Below, in pieces: positions 1 through 5,328 of a stretch of DNA of 7,712 bases (the first letter of the stretch is position 1; every line of letters begins with the position of its first letter). The position numbers were made by a program, and so were the translations under genes. The stretch is from contig JAJYUV010000045.1 in the NCBI GenBank assembly GCA_021792355.1, positions 1-7,712 of the forward strand, read 5' to 3'. The DNA comes from Thermoplasmata archaeon. GTDB taxonomy: Archaea > Thermoplasmatota > Thermoplasmata > Thermoplasmatales > GCA-001856825. The notes under the pieces were generated by a model. It saw nothing but the letters and a program-made list of their open reading frames with translations, was not told the origin of the DNA and ran no database searches.

Positions 1-42
1 GAACAGGTTGCCAACGATCTTCAAGACCGCTTCAGCTCCTGA
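1..42 (+). CDS. 3' end of a host gene (partial)
   Basis: Frame 1 reads EQVANDLQDRFSS and then a TGA at 40-42, directly before the first base of the tRNA. Thirteen codons are too few to identify a product. The stretch lies outside the integrated element and so would be chromosomal. It could be chance, since an open frame this short means little; the only support is amphipathic composition and the compact spacing to the tRNA. No clear TATA box for the tRNA is visible in these 42 bases. Confidence 0.3.
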   Translation, partial: EQVANDLQDRFSS

Positions 43-124
43 GCGGGGATGGCCCAGCGGTACGGCGGCAGCCTGCTAAGCTGTTTCTCGAATGAGAGCG
101 AGGGTTCGAATCCCTCTCCCCGCG
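43..124 (+). tRNA. tRNA-Ser (anticodon GCU)
   Basis: The acceptor stem pairs GCGGGGA (43-49) with TCCCCGC (117-123), followed by discriminator G124. The anticodon stem GCAGC/GCTGT encloses the 7-nt loop CTGCTAA with anticodon GCT at 75-77, which reads AGC/AGU serine codons. A long variable arm (about 85-99, with a CTC/GAG stem) is the class II hallmark of serine tRNA. The T arm is GAGGG-TTCGAAT-CCCTC. CCA is not encoded. The gene is the integration target: its last 17 nt, from within the T loop, are part of the attachment core. The gene stays whole because the left core copy supplies its 3' end. Confidence 0.96.
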
Positions 125-127
125 CTT
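108..127 (+). repeat. Attachment site core, left (attL)
   Basis: The core gaatccctctccccgcgctt is identical to 7590-7609. It starts inside the tRNA T loop, runs through the acceptor strand and discriminator, and goes 3 nt past the tRNA. Identity ends on both sides (c107 against t7589, t128 against a7610), which defines the 20-bp core. Confidence 0.95.
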
Positions 128-128
128 T

Positions 129-144
129 AAACTTTTAAGCGAAT
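129..144 (+). repeat. Inverted arm repeat, left copy
   Basis: The sequence aaacttttaagcgaat is the reverse complement of 7569-7584 with one mismatch (15 of 16). It starts 1 bp inside the left core. In the circular form the two copies would flank the core as inverted arms, an arrangement suited to integrase arm-type or accessory factor binding. The binding role is inferred. Confidence 0.75.
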
Positions 145-150
145 GGTTTA

Positions 151-428
151 CTAAATATTCTTATCAGAGAATAAAAGGTATTTGCTTATATACTCAGCAG
201 ACAACATCTCAATTTTTTTGTAGTAATGGAAGTTAATTCAGGGTCAGTTATGCTATTTCCTATCAGATTTCCATGCCATCCATGTGTCCTCTTTTGGCAA
301 CCTTTCCCAAAGTGGACACTTCATGGAAGCTGTCTCTCCATTGTGTATAGGTGCAATCGTTCCATCTGTATAGGTTTTCAGTTCTCCATCAACATTATTG
401 GTATGATTTCACCTTTTAAGATTTCCAT
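151..428 (-). pseudogene. Probable decayed small gene at element left end
   Basis: On the minus strand an ATG at 428 opens MEILKGEIIPIML and stops after 16 codons. A different frame then reads protein-like sequence (VDGELKTYTDGTIAPIHNGE, later MKCPLWERLPKEDT) to a TAG at 253-255. One extra base near 394-400 would join the two into a 58-residue protein. Beyond that, a third frame (NSITDPELTSITT) and a fourth (IEMLSAEYISKYLLFSDKNI, stop at 151-153) also look coding. The switch between those two falls at an A7 run (plus-strand T7, 213-219). Either a gene of roughly 100 codons has decayed through several frameshifts, or only the 58-residue portion was real. It lies 24 nt after the zinc-finger gene, as the last member of that operon. 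The product is not recognised; errors in the sequence itself could also explain this. Confidence 0.4.
156..173. terminator. Small hairpin near left end, possible terminator
   Basis: TATTCT (156-161) and AGAATA (168-173) form a perfect 6-bp inverted repeat with a 6-nt loop. Read on the minus strand it is followed by TTTAG. It lies where the leftward operon must end, about 30 bp before the tRNA. The stem is AT-rich and weak, so this is tentative. Confidence 0.25.
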
Positions 429-452
429 CGCCTTAAATCGCCTGAAATCAAT

Positions 453-659
453 TCAGAGAGATATCCCATACCTTCTCTTGTCATGGTCATGTCTTTTCTG
501 TTCATTCCTGTCTGCAATGGATCGCCATATTGATTTCTGTCTGGCATTGGCATTAATCCAACATGCCCTGCAGATGTGGTATTGGGAGCTTAGATGGATC
601 ATGTATCGGTGAACCATGACTACTCCGCAATTTTTACATTCTGGTAGATGGCTCTTCAT
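453..659 (-). CDS. Small zinc-finger protein, 68 aa
   Basis: The protein has two CxxC knuckles, C8-x2-C11 and C30-x2-C33 (ECKNC and ICRAC), the pattern of a zinc ribbon or treble clef. A strongly basic, Arg/Lys/His-rich tail follows to the C-terminus (RNEQKRHDHDKRR), which suits nucleic-acid binding. The start chosen is ATG at 659, preceded by GTGAGAGCT. An upstream GTG at 668 would add three residues (MRA) and overlap the previous stop as GTGA. Either way it is coupled to the membrane-protein ORF that ends at 665. It belongs to the leftward operon headed by the P-loop ATPase. The partner and target are unknown. It may be a transcription factor or a structural zinc protein of the element. Confidence 0.72.
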   Translation of the reverse strand: MKSHLPECKNCGVVMVHRYMIHLSSQYHICRACWINANARQKSIWRSIADRNEQKRHDHDKRRYGISL

Positions 660-664
660 AGCTC

Positions 665-784
665 TCACATCAAAAAGAATAGTAAGACAAAGATTCCCAC
701 AACCAACAGAAAAGGAATGAGTATCCTGAACCTACGTGCAGATATGTTATTCTCTGGAACCTGTTTAATGACCTCAGAAGCCAA
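665..784 (-). CDS. 39-aa single-pass membrane protein
   Basis: This short ORF has a soluble N-terminal part (MASEVIKQVPENNISARRFR) followed by one hydrophobic helix, about residues 21-39 (ILIPFLLVVGIFVLLFFLM), that runs to the C-terminus. The Arg-Arg-Phe-Arg before the helix should keep the N-terminus in the cytoplasm by the positive-inside rule, making it tail-anchored. The start chosen is TTG at 784 because GAGGTGA (790-796), a good Shine-Dalgarno match, lies 5 nt upstream. A GTG at 793 without its own such site would add three residues. It overlaps the end of the 116-aa gene by 11 nt, and its TGA overlaps the possible GTG start of the zinc-finger gene. No family is recognised. It might anchor the operon's ATPase to the membrane, or be a virion or lysis membrane protein; these are guesses from context. 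Confidence 0.65.
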   Translation of the reverse strand: MASEVIKQVPENNISARRFRILIPFLLVVGIFVLLFFLM

Positions 785-1124
785 TCTCTTCACCTCTTCT
801 TATGGCTTCCTTGCATTCAGAATCGCCTCTGTCGTATCCTTGTTTTACCGTGTACCTATAAGAGCATATAGACTTGTATTGCCTTATGATTTCCCAGAGA
901 ATATCAGCATAGTCCTCTTTAGTGAATGCCTTATCGGGAGGCAGGAAATGCCTAACGGCTTTCTCTGGGATATACTCCTTAATGTATATTTCCGCCGCGG
1001 CAATGTAGTCATCCCACGTCCCGAACCACAGAGCCTCCTTTATGCTATTATATCGTCTCATTTCCCTCAGTGTGTCTTCTCTCCATTCCATTGCCCTGCC
1101 TATGAAATCGTCAGCTTCGCTCAT
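774..1124 (-). CDS. Unknown protein, 116 aa
   Basis: No family is recognised. The sequence is mostly helical and charged, rich in aromatic residues (EALWFGTWDDYIAAAEIYIK, then YADILWEIIRQYKS), with no signal peptide, membrane segment or zinc motif. The start is well supported: AAGGAGGT (1131-1138) lies 6 nt before the ATG, and the first base of the ATG is the last base of the ATPase stop codon (TAATG). Its translation is therefore coupled to the P-loop ATPase gene, and the product may act with it. The C-terminus is RRGEEIGF, where the next ORF begins in another frame. The coding call is firm, the function unknown. Confidence 0.85.
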   Translation of the reverse strand: MSEADDFIGRAMEWREDTLREMRRYNSIKEALWFGTWDDYIAAAEIYIKEYIPEKAVRHFLPPDKAFTKEDYADILWEIIRQYKSICSYRYTVKQGYDRGDSECKEAIRRGEEIGF

Positions 1125-2236
1125 TATACAACCTCCTTATCCCTGAATGGCTTTAAGTTTCTGATACTGTTTGGGCTTTTTCCTCTGCCATCAGATTCCT
1201 CCTTTGGGCTTATGCTCTCCTGCAACTGGTTTAATTGGGCCATGTTGTGAAGTCTCCTCTTCTTTTCGTAGTCCTCAATCAGAGCAGGACGGGGCAATGG
1301 GAAATAGACAGTTCTGATGACCATATCTCCGATCACGTATGGATTCATAACCACATCCTTACCATCGTCACTGAGGACTGGGACATAGGGGACAAACTCA
1401 CCCTGCTTAAGTTCTGCAGGGTGATCAAAGACAACATCAATCATTAACCTGATGGCCTTATCCAGGAAGTTGATGTTTGGCAAACTGAACATGGTGCAGT
1501 GCTGCAAATATCTGATTGATTGGATAACCTTACTCAGAACCTTAGAATCACGGGTCATGGTATCCCTGGAACCCGCCGAAATTCCCGCCTCGTCCATTAT
1601 AATAACCTCTCCTGGAGGCAGTGTTTTGACCTTTTCGATGAACTCTGGGATACTATAAACCAATGAATCCAGATTGTAGCCTACCCGCATGCTTGGTGTG
1701 AGGTAGTCTGCAACTGATAATGATCCGTAACTTTTGCCGCCGCCGACTTTGCCGGAGAAGAGGATGACTAAATTCCTGTTTTCCCTGAGCCTTTCCTTGA
1801 ACAGATCATGGACTAACTGTCTGCCATCGAACTGGTAGGCATAGGAGTAGGTTATCCTCTCAGGGGCCTCTGGCCTTTCGTCCGTCCTGGTTAGGCCTAA
1901 GTCATAGGCTAAGTTCTCTAAAAGTTCCTTTCTCTCCCTCGCTTCGTCAGTGAACATTTCCCAACCCTTCGAATATGGCTCCATATATTTCCTGTCCAAA
2001 TTCTCCCTTGCTGCGTTGTACGCGTTGAGGATTTCCGGAAACCCTCTGGCCTGAGATCGGGCCATCTGCTCAAAGATTGCCATCTCCTGAAATTGCCCCT
2101 GAGAGAATGCAGTCGATAGGCTCAGCTCGTGGCTGAACTCCTCATTCATTTTTATATACTGGGTGTGAATAACCGAATTTATCGGTATCCGGTGCAGGTC
2201 TGCTTCAACATTGGGAAGGTAATTTTCCTCTGCCAT
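1124..2236 (-). CDS. P-loop ATPase, Zot or HerA/FtsK-like, 370 aa
   Basis: A probable NTP-driven motor. Residues 157-169 (VILFSGKVGGGKS) hold a strand followed by a Walker A motif, with K168 and S169 contacting the phosphates. Residues 211-216 (VIIMDE) are Walker B, with D215 and E216. Downstream, FSLPNINFLDKAIR (250-263) fits the sensor region and the basic 'P-x-x-x-x-D-x-x-I-R' segment seen in Zot-like and archaeal DNA-transfer ATPases. The first 150 residues are helical and charged, without known motifs. The C-terminal 40 residues are polar and probably disordered. It is first in its operon, with a TATA box 27 nt before the ATG and no Shine-Dalgarno site, so the mRNA is probably leaderless. 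The family suggests DNA translocation, packaging or virion assembly, but the exact subfamily cannot be settled by eye. Confidence 0.85.
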   Translation of the reverse strand: MAEENYLPNVEADLHRIPINSVIHTQYIKMNEEFSHELSLSTAFSQGQFQEMAIFEQMARSQARGFPEILNAYNAARENLDRKYMEPYSKGWEMFTDEARERKELLENLAYDLGLTRTDERPEAPERITYSYAYQFDGRQLVHDLFKERLRENRNLVILFSGKVGGGKSYGSLSVADYLTPSMRVGYNLDSLVYSIPEFIEKVKTLPPGEVIIMDEAGISAGSRDTMTRDSKVLSKVIQSIRYLQHCTMFSLPNINFLDKAIRLMIDVVFDHPAELKQGEFVPYVPVLSDDGKDVVMNPYVIGDMVIRTVYFPLPRPALIEDYEKKRRLHNMAQLNQLQESISPKEESDGRGKSPNSIRNLKPFRDKEVV

Positions 2237-2258
2237 GCCTTGACGATGTACAGACTGG

Positions 2259-2272
2259 AATATATAGTTTTA
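2259..2272 (-). promoter_or_regulatory. TATA/BRE promoter of the ATPase operon
   Basis: On the minus strand GTAAAA (2272-2267 region) fits the archaeal BRE consensus and is followed by CTATATATT (2267-2259). The box centre is about 27 nt from the A of the ATG at 2236, so transcription should start at or within a base or two of the start codon, giving a leaderless mRNA. Confidence 0.75.
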
Positions 2273-2347
2273 CAGAAAACCACAGAAAAGATTCAGAAAA
2301 AACCCCGCATTTCCCGTGAAAGATCAGAAAAAACATTCAGAAAAAAC
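2273..2347. repeat. Phased CAGAAAA A-tract repeats
   Basis: CAGAAAA occurs at 2273, 2283, 2294, 2325 and 2338. The last three are within perfect 11-mers, tcagaaaaaac. Spacings of 10, 11, 31 and 13 bp are close to whole helical turns, so the A-tracts should bend the DNA in one direction. The array abuts the upstream edge of the ATPase promoter and borders the origin-like region. It may be an activator or regulator site, a bend for the origin, or both. Confidence 0.65.
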
Positions 2348-2457
2348 AATATAGAAATATTACGCGTACATGGGTGTGAGGCATGGAGGCCTGCCTTTCC
2401 TTGATGGAGTATGCCTTTTCACCTTTACCCCTCCCCTTTGACCTGGATTTATCCTCT

Positions 2458-2518
2458 TGTTATCGATTGGTCTATCGATTTTCATGCCTATTTTACGGAG
2501 TGTTATCGATCAATCGAT
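2458..2518. repeat. ATCGAT pairs with repeated tgttatcgat
   Basis: TGTTATCGAT occurs at 2458-2467 and 2501-2510, 43 bp apart. Each is followed by a second ATCGAT, at 2474 and 2513. ATCGAT is palindromic, so these may be paired dimer-binding sites. CAATCGAT at 2511-2518 recurs at 5748-5755 in the divergent promoter region of the AbrB-like gene. Confidence 0.6.
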
Positions 2519-2551
2519 GACTACTACATGATCATGGGAAGTCTCAGACTA

Positions 2552-2593
2552 TGCATGGGTTCTGCAATGATCCTGTAAGGATCTTGCATGGAT
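2552..2593 (+). repeat. Iteron array 1: four 9-mers, 11-bp period
   Basis: TGCATGGGT (2552), TGCAATGAT (2563), TGTAAGGAT (2574) and TGCATGGAT (2585) repeat every 11 bp, about one helical turn, so bound proteins would line up on one face. The consensus across all arrays is about TGYAWKGRT. Confidence 0.8.
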
Positions 2594-2675
2594 CGAAAAG
2601 AAAAATGGAACCTTTCAGATTATCAGGAAAGCCTTTAAATTTCTATGTCCTAAAACAAACAGTCAGATTTTATCA

Positions 2676-2702
2676 TGCAATGATTGTAAGGATTGCAATG
2701 AT
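2676..2702 (+). repeat. Iteron array 2: three head-to-tail 9-mers
   Basis: TGCAATGAT, TGTAAGGAT and TGCAATGAT follow each other with no spacer (2676, 2685, 2694). The same three-unit order recurs inverted at 2844-2872, which makes chance very unlikely. Confidence 0.85.
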
Positions 2703-2768
2703 TTTTCGAAACCTTACTTGTGTATATCATCTTCTTTTATTTTTTCAATACATCTTAAGAATAGAAAA

Positions 2769-2786
2769 ATCCTTGCAATCCTTGCA
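2769..2786 (-). repeat. Iteron pair, reverse orientation
   Basis: Two tandem copies of ATCCTTGCA (2769-2777 and 2778-2786) are TGCAAGGAT read on the minus strand, matching the iteron consensus. They lie between the forward arrays and the palindromic array. Confidence 0.75.
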
Positions 2787-2826
2787 TGTGATTCTGGGGA
2801 CTTAGTATTTTACGATATTTTTTTCA

Positions 2827-2872
2827 TGCAATGATTTTGAAAAATCATTGCAGTATCCTTACAATCATTGCA
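2827..2872. repeat. Palindrome plus inverted iteron array
   Basis: TGCAATGATTTT (2827-2838) and its exact complement AAAATCATTGCA (2841-2852) are separated by 2 nt, a 26-bp near-perfect palindrome able to extrude as a cruciform. Three reverse-strand iterons follow at 2844, 2855 and 2864 (TGCAATGAT, TGTAAGGAT, TGCAATGAT read from right to left). The array runs into TGCATGGATC (2869-2878), which overlaps the helicase stop codon. Confidence 0.85.
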
Positions 2873-2876
2873 TGGA

Positions 2877-4493
2877 TCAAAGATCGTCAATATCAGAGTC
2901 TGAACCGCTATTTTCCGTCTCAGGGAATAAATTTCTTATGGATACTCCTGAATAGTACCAAACTCCATCGGTGTCTCTTTTCTCAGGTATGCCCTCCTCT
3001 TTCGCGTACTTTTTCATCAACCTGAAAAACTTGTTATCAGTCCATCCGGTGATATTGTAACGCCTACAGAATGTAACAAAATTAGCATAAACATCCTGCT
3101 TGTATGCCCTCACTAAGTTTCCATCGGGATCGTAGATCTGGTCAACCCCATTATTGAAGCATAAGACATTATCAATGTAGTATCGGAAGGGATTCGACTT
3201 GATGAGGTATAATTCTTTATTCTCCTGTTCAGATTTAGTGGTTTTGAATTTCCCTCTCTTAAGTAGTTCCTGTAAAGCCACTACTGCCTTATTCAGCAGT
3301 CCTGAAATCTCCTCTTCTGTTGTGAGTTCTGCCATTAATTCCTCTTTAGGCCTGGTTCCTTCCTCTCCTTCCTTGAATTGTTTGGTGAATTCAAATATCA
3401 GGACTTTGGGAAAGAAATCATTGTCAGTTTCGTATGTTGCAGGTATCTGGTTGGCCAAAAATATCAGCTTGGCATAGTTCCAAAAGTTGAATTTCTTCTG
3501 GGAAAACATCAACCTTACCGACACGGAATCCGATCCCAAAAGTTCCTTCAAAAGTGAAGTATCCTTTATGAATCTGTTTGCCAATTCTCCCGATATGTTT
3601 GCATACATGTGGTAGAGTTTGTATTTTTCGAAGTGATCCTCCTGCATTGCATCCAATGAAAGGCTTGAGTAATTTTCAGCCCCTAAGAGTGCCTCCAACA
3701 GGCTCATAATAGTGCTTTTTCCTGTATCATGTGGGCCAACAAACAGGAACATCTTTTTGATTGGATATGACTTGAGGAGACAGTATCCAAAGAGTTCCAT
3801 GATCCCTTGTACCGTATCATCCCCTAATTCCATCGACTTGAAGAATGCGTCTATTCTGGTGCATCTTGCTGATGGATTATACTTTACAGGAATACCGGAT
3901 GTAAAACAGAATTTTGCAAACTTCTGAGTCTGGGATTGTTTCCACTCGGCTTTTTTCCCTTTGATGGTTTCTTTGACCTCCTTTATTAGCGGGTCATATT
4001 TTCCATCCAATTTCTCCATTGCACGTTGGTAATCATCGGCTGTTGTGGCCTTAATCTTTCCCTCATCCTTTTCCCTTTCCTCTTTGAGATCGTCAATCTT
4101 TTTGTTCTCTTCATCGTATTTTGGCTCGGGATCCCTGGGAATGAACTCTGATGTAAGGACATTTAAAGCCCCATTCCTTAAGTTAATCCACTCTGGAGGG
4201 GAAACAAAGGATTTTCCATCAGCATATGTATCAACCTTCAGGGTTTCCCTGACCTCGCGGAGTAAGCTGGTTGAATAGTTCACCCCTGCCTTATCTCTTG
4301 TAAATTCCTCTGCATAAGTTCCACCATCATACCACTGGCCATCCGTTGGATTGAAGTAGATAAGTTCACCTGTATCCCTGATGGTGATAAATTTTTCAGT
4401 TGCTTTAATGCTCCTGACTATTTCCTCTTTCCTGACCCCGATGGATTTCTTTTGTTCTCTGTCCTTTTTCTTTTCTGCTTTTTGTTTTGTCAT
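2877..4493 (-). CDS. D5/P4-type SF3 replicative helicase, 538 aa
   Basis: A superfamily 3 DNA helicase, expected to form a ring and unwind the element's DNA. An N-terminal D5_N-like signature (LRNGALNV, about 105-112) is followed after a long insertion by YNPSA (205-209). The core has Walker A GPHDTGKST (253-261), Walker B-like ANISGEL (298-304) and motif C LIFLANQIP with N348 (343-351). The position where relatives carry the arginine finger reads DFFPK, with Lys. A winged-helix-like C-terminal domain (about 438-522) precedes an acidic tail. There is no AEP or TOPRIM primase domain. Residues about 124-200 form a charged, probably coiled-coil insertion. The start chosen is ATG 4493: it lies 1 nt past the methyltransferase stop with GAGGT 8 nt upstream. 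An upstream ATG at 4547 is inside a repeat and less likely. Confidence 0.93.
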   Translation of the reverse strand: MTKQKAEKKKDREQKKSIGVRKEEIVRSIKATEKFITIRDTGELIYFNPTDGQWYDGGTYAEEFTRDKAGVNYSTSLLREVRETLKVDTYADGKSFVSPPEWINLRNGALNVLTSEFIPRDPEPKYDEENKKIDDLKEEREKDEGKIKATTADDYQRAMEKLDGKYDPLIKEVKETIKGKKAEWKQSQTQKFAKFCFTSGIPVKYNPSARCTRIDAFFKSMELGDDTVQGIMELFGYCLLKSYPIKKMFLFVGPHDTGKSTIMSLLEALLGAENYSSLSLDAMQEDHFEKYKLYHMYANISGELANRFIKDTSLLKELLGSDSVSVRLMFSQKKFNFWNYAKLIFLANQIPATYETDNDFFPKVLIFEFTKQFKEGEEGTRPKEELMAELTTEEEISGLLNKAVVALQELLKRGKFKTTKSEQENKELYLIKSNPFRYYIDNVLCFNNGVDQIYDPDGNLVRAYKQDVYANFVTFCRRYNITGWTDNKFFRLMKKYAKEEGIPEKRDTDGVWYYSGVSIRNLFPETENSGSDSDIDDL

Positions 4494-4494
4494 T

Positions 4495-5328
4495 TTAGAT
4501 AACCTCAACTTCGAATTTTTGCATGCACTTTTTCTGATTTTTTGCATGCACTTTTTCAGGTTTCACTTCTGCTTCATTGCCAACTCCTGTCCATCCTTGG
4601 TGAACCCATCGGGCAAAAAGTTCGATCTTCTTTGCCTCTGGAAACATCGAATTTATGATTTCATATGATTTTTCAGGCTTCCTGGAATGGTCAGTTCTCT
4701 TTTCTCTAATTACGGATCGGAACTTGATTGCAGGAGGTTTCGGATGGCCTTTCCGGCCAATAAGGATAAGCTCATGCTGAGTTCTTACCACGTGACCCAA
4801 TCCCATTAATTCCTTGTCCCATGCAATGCTGGTGAGAAAATCGAATCCCCACGATTGAAGAACTTTTAAACCATCGTTAAGTTTTGGTGAGGTGACCCAT
4901 AAAAATAGATACGAATTTTTGTTTGCTATATTCTGAACTGGCAGATCGCATATTTCCTGAGTGCTCATCTGATGGTAGTGAGACGAAATTCTGTCTTCAG
5001 GCCTTACTGCTTCAACATCATATGTCCACGCTGGATCTCCCAGTATGACATCATATCTCTCAGATGTGGTGTGAAGGAACTCTTCTATTGACATCCTGAA
5101 TACTCTGGGAGGGACTGCTGACATTGGTTTGACTGGTTCATCACATTGGTTGCAATAGTATCCCATGGGCAGATATTCTCTTTTATTGCCCCTAATGTAA
5201 AATGTGACCGCTTTCTTGCCACATCTGGGACAGATGGGTTTGGGATGGGAAACTTTAAAAACCTGATCTCCATGATTCCCATGCAGGTCTGGATCAGGGC
5301 TTGACGGGCCCTCTTCCTCACGATTCAT
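4495..5328 (-). CDS. MT-A70 family adenine methyltransferase with zinc ribbon, 277 aa
   Basis: Predicted to transfer a methyl group from SAM to the N6 of adenine, in DNA if it follows phage and plasmid relatives. The catalytic motif is DPAW (98-101, in VILGDPAWTYD), a DPPW variant. It is followed by SHYHQMS (116-122), LFLWVTSPKL (about 141-150), ELILIGRKG, and ELFARW (236-241) with GWTGVGNE (245-252), the usual MT-A70 order. The N-terminal 70 residues add a zinc ribbon with C33-x2-C36 and C59-x2-C62. The start chosen is ATG 5328: GGAGG (5336-5340) lies 7 nt upstream, and the ATG overlaps the stop of a 56-aa ORF as ATGA. An in-frame ATG at 5370 lies inside that ORF. The C-terminal tail is encoded by a duplicated 19-bp repeat. 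Likely roles are self-protection or origin control; specificity is unknown. Confidence 0.92.
   Translation of the reverse strand: MNREEEGPSSPDPDLHGNHGDQVFKVSHPKPICPRCGKKAVTFYIRGNKREYLPMGYYCNQCDEPVKPMSAVPPRVFRMSIEEFLHTTSERYDVILGDPAWTYDVEAVRPEDRISSHYHQMSTQEICDLPVQNIANKNSYLFLWVTSPKLNDGLKVLQSWGFDFLTSIAWDKELMGLGHVVRTQHELILIGRKGHPKPPAIKFRSVIREKRTDHSRKPEKSYEIINSMFPEAKKIELFARWVHQGWTGVGNEAEVKPEKVHAKNQKKCMQKFEVEVI
4516..4557. repeat. 19-bp direct repeat, period 23 bp
   Basis: TTTTTGCATGCACTTTTTC occurs at 4516-4534 and 4539-4557, at the end of the methyltransferase gene and before the helicase start. The 23-bp offset is not a multiple of 3, so the copies are read in different frames: the repeat is conserved as DNA, not as protein. 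TGCATGCA within it is a palindrome related to the iteron core TGCAT. It may be a recent duplication or an internal regulatory site. Confidence 0.7.

Larger units (their letters stand above)
2401..2876. other. Probable replication origin, non-coding
   Basis: The 640-bp gap between the helicase stop and the ATPase start has no credible gene. It carries, in order, a pyrimidine-rich tract (2414-2439), four ATCGAT palindromes (2462, 2474, 2505, 2513), five GATC sites within 2508-2594, iteron arrays (2552-2593, 2676-2702, 2769-2786, 2827-2872), an AT-rich stretch (about 2801-2826) and a 12-bp-arm palindrome (2827-2852). Iterons in both orientations, a likely unwinding element and a gene for a replicative SF3 helicase directly alongside form the usual layout of a plasmid or viral origin. 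Replication function is inferred from layout, not shown. Confidence 0.72.

Noticed and set aside
226..612. Plus-strand open frame of 128 codons
   Set aside because: It lies opposite the zinc-finger gene and the decayed gene, has a Cys/Phe/Leu-rich composition typical of antisense frames, and lacks a ribosome site or a convincing promoter.
648..1250. Plus-strand open frame of 200 codons
   Set aside because: It is antisense to the well-supported 116-aa gene and to the 39-aa ORF, with a low-complexity hydrophobic composition; the minus-strand genes have overlapping starts and ribosome sites.
2129..2404. Plus-strand open frame of 91 codons
   Set aside because: It overlaps the ATPase start antisense and continues through the promoter and A-tract repeats.
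2414..2439. Pyrimidine-rich tract as a gene or structured RNA
   Set aside because: No pairing or coding signal is visible; it was only noted as part of the origin-like region.
2551..2805. Plus-strand open frame of 84 codons in the origin region
   Set aside because: It is built from the iteron repeats, its start is inside an iteron, and no family or translation signal is seen.
2827..2852. Terminator for the helicase operon
   Set aside because: The palindrome is strong, but on the minus strand it is followed by an A-run and not a T-run, and its arms are iterons, so an origin role fits better.
2552..2872. CRISPR array
   Set aside because: The repeat units are only 9 bp, occur in both orientations and have no regular spacers of 30-40 bp, so they are iterons.
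5085..5321. Minus-strand 78-codon frame inside the methyltransferase
   Set aside because: It is an alternative frame of the zinc-ribbon region; the methyltransferase frame has the conserved motifs.
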